Source: a virus
DNA length: 64,000 bases
Strand: one strand, 5' to 3'
IMG/VR virus record: IMGVR_UViG_3300046459_000427
Location: 1-64,000 of that record
Position 1 is the stretch's first letter; every line of letters starts with the position of its first letter. The notes below the pieces were generated by a model. That model was not told where the DNA came from and made no database searches. It saw nothing but the letters and a program-made list of their open reading frames with translations. The position numbers and the translations under genes are program-made. This document shows, one piece after another, positions 61,449-64,000 of the stretch.

Positions 61449-61802
61449 TTACGCCTTCTTGAAGGCATCCCGGAACGCCTGGCGGGCAGCGTAGCGGCGG
61501 GCCGCTTCGTCCTTCTGGTCACGGCGGAGGACCGTCTCGGCCACGTCCTGGTAGACGGTGACGACGCGCTTCTCTTCCGGGTCGACGACGGCCACGAGGT
61601 CCCCCCGGATGTGCCGAACCTGTCCAGGAACGCGGCCCGAGGGGTAGGTATGAAGCGGCTCGTTTGCCGCGAGGAGAACGTCCGCGCTGCTCCAGCCCTT
61701 GGCGGCGGCCTGCTGCTGCGCGTGGTGGGTCAGCCGGTAGGTCGGTGCGTCAGTGACGGCTGCGGACCAGGTGATGCCAAGGGTCTCTGCGATGGTGGCC
61801 AT
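61449..61802 (-). CDS. DUF4258-like protein
   Basis: 117 aa. YRLTHHAQQQAAAKGWSSADVLLAANEP...VPGQVRHIRGDLVAVVDPEEKRVVTVY has the H-A-xx-R-like start and two late strands of the small DUF4258/RelE-like fold, though the usual Arg is replaced by Gln. Own promoter. LHT tag at EPLHTYPSG. Confidence 0.65.
   Translation of the reverse strand: MATIAETLGITWSAAVTDAPTYRLTHHAQQQAAAKGWSSADVLLAANEPLHTYPSGRVPGQVRHIRGDLVAVVDPEEKRVVTVYQDVAETVLRRDQKDEAARRYAARQAFRDAFKKA
61647..61655 (-). repeat. LHT tag, copy 29 (exact)
   Basis: Leu-His-Thr-Tyr in frame in the DUF4258-like gene. Confidence 0.9.
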
Positions 61803-61847
61803 CTCGGTCTCCTCTGTTCGATGTCTTGTTCGAACCTTGTGAGGAAG

Positions 61848-61876
61848 ACACTACGTAGCCTCCTGGCATATGTCAA
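61848..61876 (-). promoter_or_regulatory. Promoter
   Basis: TTGACA, 17-bp spacer, TAGTGT on the minus strand. Confidence 0.85.
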
Positions 61877-61903
61877 CGACTTTGCGTCATCCGATTGACA
61901 AGT

Positions 61904-62038
61904 TCACCAGCGGTCGGCGACGGCACCACGACGAGCGAGCCGGACGGGGGTCAGATCCCAGTCGTCCTGCTCCTCGGGAGGGCGTATGACGTCCTCCAGC
62001 CCCTCACGGAGCAGGACGTCGAGCGGTTCTTCTCGCAT
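61904..62038 (-). CDS. 44-aa acidic protein
   Basis: MREEPLDVLLREGLEDVIRPPEEQDDWDLTPVRLARRGAVADRW. ATG 62038; no clear ribosome site. Codon use fits the phage. It lies between the helicase gene and the promoter at 61848. Confidence 0.5.
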   Translation of the reverse strand: MREEPLDVLLREGLEDVIRPPEEQDDWDLTPVRLARRGAVADRW

Positions 62039-62103
62039 AGCTTGATATTGCCATGGAGTTACGGCTTTAGAACCACTCGACGTCCCTCATGAGATCCTGG
62101 AAG

Positions 62104-63747
62104 TTACGCCGCTTCCAGGCACTGCGTCAGCGTCACCAGGTCGTTCTCGATGCGCCCCTTGCCATCCGCACCACGGCCGTCGGTGATGGCCGAACCCACC
62201 CGCCTCTTGTGCGCGAGCATGGCGTACTTCCTGGGCTCGGTGGTGCCCTGCGTGATCGCGTTCAGCACGTAGATGTTCTTGAACCCGCTGCTCGCCCGGT
62301 TGTGCCTGGCGTTGATCTGGTCCTGTTTGCCGGACGACCAGGCGAGGTCGTAGTTGATCAGGTAGTTCGCCATCCACAGGTCCGTCCCGAAGGCTCCGGC
62401 GTGGCTGGACAGGAACACCCGGCAGCCCTCCTCCGTCTCGAACCGGCTCGCCGCGTAGGCCTTCGCTCCGGCGCTCATCCGGCCCGTGTACGTGACGGCC
62501 ACACCCTCCGGCAGACGCTCGGCGATCAGGTCGAGCATGTCCGGGTTGACCGAGAAGACGATCACCTTGTTCTTCGGCGTGGCCAGGATGTCCGTCACTG
62601 TCTCCACGACCGCGTCCAGTTTAGGGGTAGAGGTGACCTCGTCGAGCACGCCGTCCTGCCACACCTCGTAGGCGTACTTCGAGCCGGGCCAGGTCTTCTT
62701 CTCGGCCCCTCCCTGCCTCGCCGTCTCGCTCTCCTCATACCGCTGCCCGGACATCACAATGAGGTCCGGGTGGTTCAGCAGCATGTCGAGCGCCTGCATG
62801 CGGGACATGATCTTGCCCTGCTGGCTGTTCTCGTTCGGGGTGTCCCCTCCGTGGTAGTGGGCGAACAAGTCGAAGTCCGTCGTGTTGGGTCCGAGCGCGT
62901 GCAGCTCGGCCAGCAGGTCGGCGGAGATCCGCTTGTAGGCCTTCTTCGTCTTGGCGTCCAGCGTCACCGGGATGGCGCTCTCCTGGACCTGCGGCAGGTA
63001 CGGCTTGACGTCCTCGTCCATGCGGGTCTTACGCACCATGGCGTCGGCCAGTTTCGCGTGCAGGACAGGCAGGTTCTTGTAGTGCTGCACTCCCCCGAAC
63101 TTGTTGCGGACGATGTAGGTCTTGTCGTACAGGTCGAACCGGCCCAGCACCGTCTCGTCGACCCACTGCATGATGCTGAACAACTCCTCCGGCCGCCCGT
63201 TCTCCACCGGGGTGCCGGTCAGCGCGTACCGGTACGGCGCGGTCAGCCTCTTGATCTTCCGGGTGCGCTGCGCCTTGAACGTCTTGATCGCGGTCGCCTC
63301 GTCCAGGACGATGCACTCCGGCTTGATCCGGCGGACGTAGTTCCAGTCATTGACGACGTTCTCGTAGCCCATGATCACGAAGTCCGGCCGGTACGTCTTC
63401 ACCTTGACGTACTGACCGGCCCGCTTCTTGGTGTCGCCGTCGATGAGGATGCAGTAGTCCTCCGTCGGCACGGTGATCTCCTGGGTCTGGCCGTCCTCGC
63501 GCACCTTGATGACCCGGGTGGGCACGTCGGTGAGTTTGGCGATCTGCTTGGCCCACTGGTACTTCAGCGAGGCCGGGACCACGATGACGGCGGTCTCGAC
63601 CTCGCCCTCGGCCAGCAGCTCCTCGATGGCGGCCAGGGCGATGGGTGTCTTGCCCAGGCCCATCTCGTAGGCGATGAGGAGCGACCCGCGCTCGACGGCG
63701 CGGGCCACAGCATCCTCTTGGTACGGGTGCAGGTCGATGTTCAGCAC
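62104..63747 (-). CDS. SNF2-family helicase
   Basis: 547 aa. Walker A EMGLGKTPIAL (28-38), VVPASLKYQW (Ia), a Walker B-type DEAT (about 145), ALTGTPVENGR (motif III), and in the C-terminal lobe VIVFSVNPDMLDLIA, FLSSHAGAFGTDL and DQINARHNRASS (motif VI). Superfamily 2 DNA translocase, likely in replication or repair. GTG overlaps the end of the upstream gene. No LHT tag. Confidence 0.9.
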   Translation of the reverse strand: MLNIDLHPYQEDAVARAVERGSLLIAYEMGLGKTPIALAAIEELLAEGEVETAVIVVPASLKYQWAKQIAKLTDVPTRVIKVREDGQTQEITVPTEDYCILIDGDTKKRAGQYVKVKTYRPDFVIMGYENVVNDWNYVRRIKPECIVLDEATAIKTFKAQRTRKIKRLTAPYRYALTGTPVENGRPEELFSIMQWVDETVLGRFDLYDKTYIVRNKFGGVQHYKNLPVLHAKLADAMVRKTRMDEDVKPYLPQVQESAIPVTLDAKTKKAYKRISADLLAELHALGPNTTDFDLFAHYHGGDTPNENSQQGKIMSRMQALDMLLNHPDLIVMSGQRYEESETARQGGAEKKTWPGSKYAYEVWQDGVLDEVTSTPKLDAVVETVTDILATPKNKVIVFSVNPDMLDLIAERLPEGVAVTYTGRMSAGAKAYAASRFETEEGCRVFLSSHAGAFGTDLWMANYLINYDLAWSSGKQDQINARHNRASSGFKNIYVLNAITQGTTEPRKYAMLAHKRRVGSAITDGRGADGKGRIENDLVTLTQCLEAA

Positions 63748-64000
63748 TGGCTGTACTGCCGGTCGAACTGGCCCCGGGTGCGCGGGCGCCTCGCGAAGGG
63801 GACGCCCGGGGTGTAGTGACCCTCCTGGATGTGGTCCGGGTTGGCGCACATCCGGCGGGTGCACGCGCGGTGCTTCTGCCCGGCCCCTCCGGTGATGAAC
63901 GACAGCAGGCTCTGGCCCCGGTAGGTGGGCCGTGTCGCGGTCGACTGGAAGATCAGGCAGGTGGAGTCCGGGTCGGCCTCGACGCGGTCCCAGAAGGCCT
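63741..64000 (-). CDS. Partial HNH-like protein cut by the right edge
   Basis: 85 visible C-terminal codons: AFWDRVEADPDSTCLIFQST..., then HRACTRRMCANPDHIQEGHY. The late C-x-NP-x-H part resembles the end of HNH endonuclease zinc loops. Runs off the window; start not seen. Confidence 0.55.
   Translation of the reverse strand, partial: AFWDRVEADPDSTCLIFQSTATRPTYRGQSLLSFITGGAGQKHRACTRRMCANPDHIQEGHYTPGVPFARRPRTRGQFDRQYSQC

Noticed and set aside
62060-62100. Seven-codon ORF MRDVEWF after the helicase gene
   Set aside because: AGGATCTC before the ATG is suggestive, but there is no conservation evidence and no tag; too short to support.

Overview
The window is a 64 kb piece of a large, GC-rich tailed-phage genome that infects Streptomyces. 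The evidence is dense leftward (minus-strand) gene packing with ATGA, TGATG and GTGA overlaps, GTG and TTG starts, WhiB, Lsr2-like and whiJ-like actinobacterial regulators, a CHAP endolysin, phage tRNAs, and a full phage replication and nucleotide-metabolism set. No capsid, portal or terminase gene is recognisable, so this is the tRNA, lysis, RNA-repair and DNA-metabolism part of the genome. Resemblance to the large-genome Streptomyces siphophages is an inference from gene content.

Layout. 0-3.7 kb: small leftward genes, including a KTSC-domain protein and a lone HicA-like toxin. 3.8-6 kb: a host-style cassette, a leftward three-gene operon with a DUF7848-type protein facing a rightward XRE/DUF5753 plus DUF397 (whiJ-like) pair. 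6-9 kb: MazG-like pyrophosphohydrolase, permuted papain-like hydrolase, metallophosphoesterase. 9.5-10.8 kb: five tRNAs around a secreted NlpC/P60 protein; the His(GUG) tRNA has a long variable arm. 11-22.7 kb: Lsr2-like protein, polynucleotide kinase-phosphatase, Rnl1-type RNA ligase, RlaP-like nucleotidyltransferase, a DUF2637-like membrane HTH protein and many small genes. 22.8-36.1 kb: a block of early-looking genes in which many transcription units have their own TTGACA promoter and a near-identical 5' UTR ending in ACCAGGAGG. 36-48 kb: DpdA/TGT-like protein, lysis genes (CHAP endolysin, secreted transglycosylase), structural-looking proteins, SpoVS. 47.8-64 kb: EndoVII-like HNH nuclease, dNMP kinase, ThyX, Rnl2-type RNA ligase, PD-(D/E)XK nuclease, WhiB, Holliday-junction-resolvase-like protein, RecA, B12-dependent ribonucleotide reductase, family A DNA polymerase, SSB-like protein, MerR-like HTH and SNF2 helicase.

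The most striking feature is a short sequence with no obvious known counterpart: minus-strand CTTCATACC (GGTATGAAG on the plus strand). It occurs 23 times exactly and 6 more times with one or two changes, always in one orientation. Every copy is in the same reading frame, encoding Leu-His-Thr (or Leu-His-Ile/Met/Ala) with the rare codons CTT CAT, about one copy per gene. Where it lies between genes it sits inside a tiny coupled ORF (MKTIRLHT, VKRLHTYAAS..., MRLHTYGGPC). It is absent from about 19.4 to 36.4 kb, which contains the promoter-rich early block, and from the host-derived cassette. I read it as a translated, codon-level or mRNA-level regulatory tag; that function is inference.

The genes form a coherent takeover programme: nucleotide supply (NrdJ, ThyX, dNMP kinase, MazG), replication and recombination (PolA, helicase, SSB, RecA, nucleases), RNA or tRNA repair (Pnkp, two RNA ligases, RlaP-like, own tRNAs), host-regulator mimics (WhiB, Lsr2, SpoVS, whiJ-like, Spd-like), and lysis.
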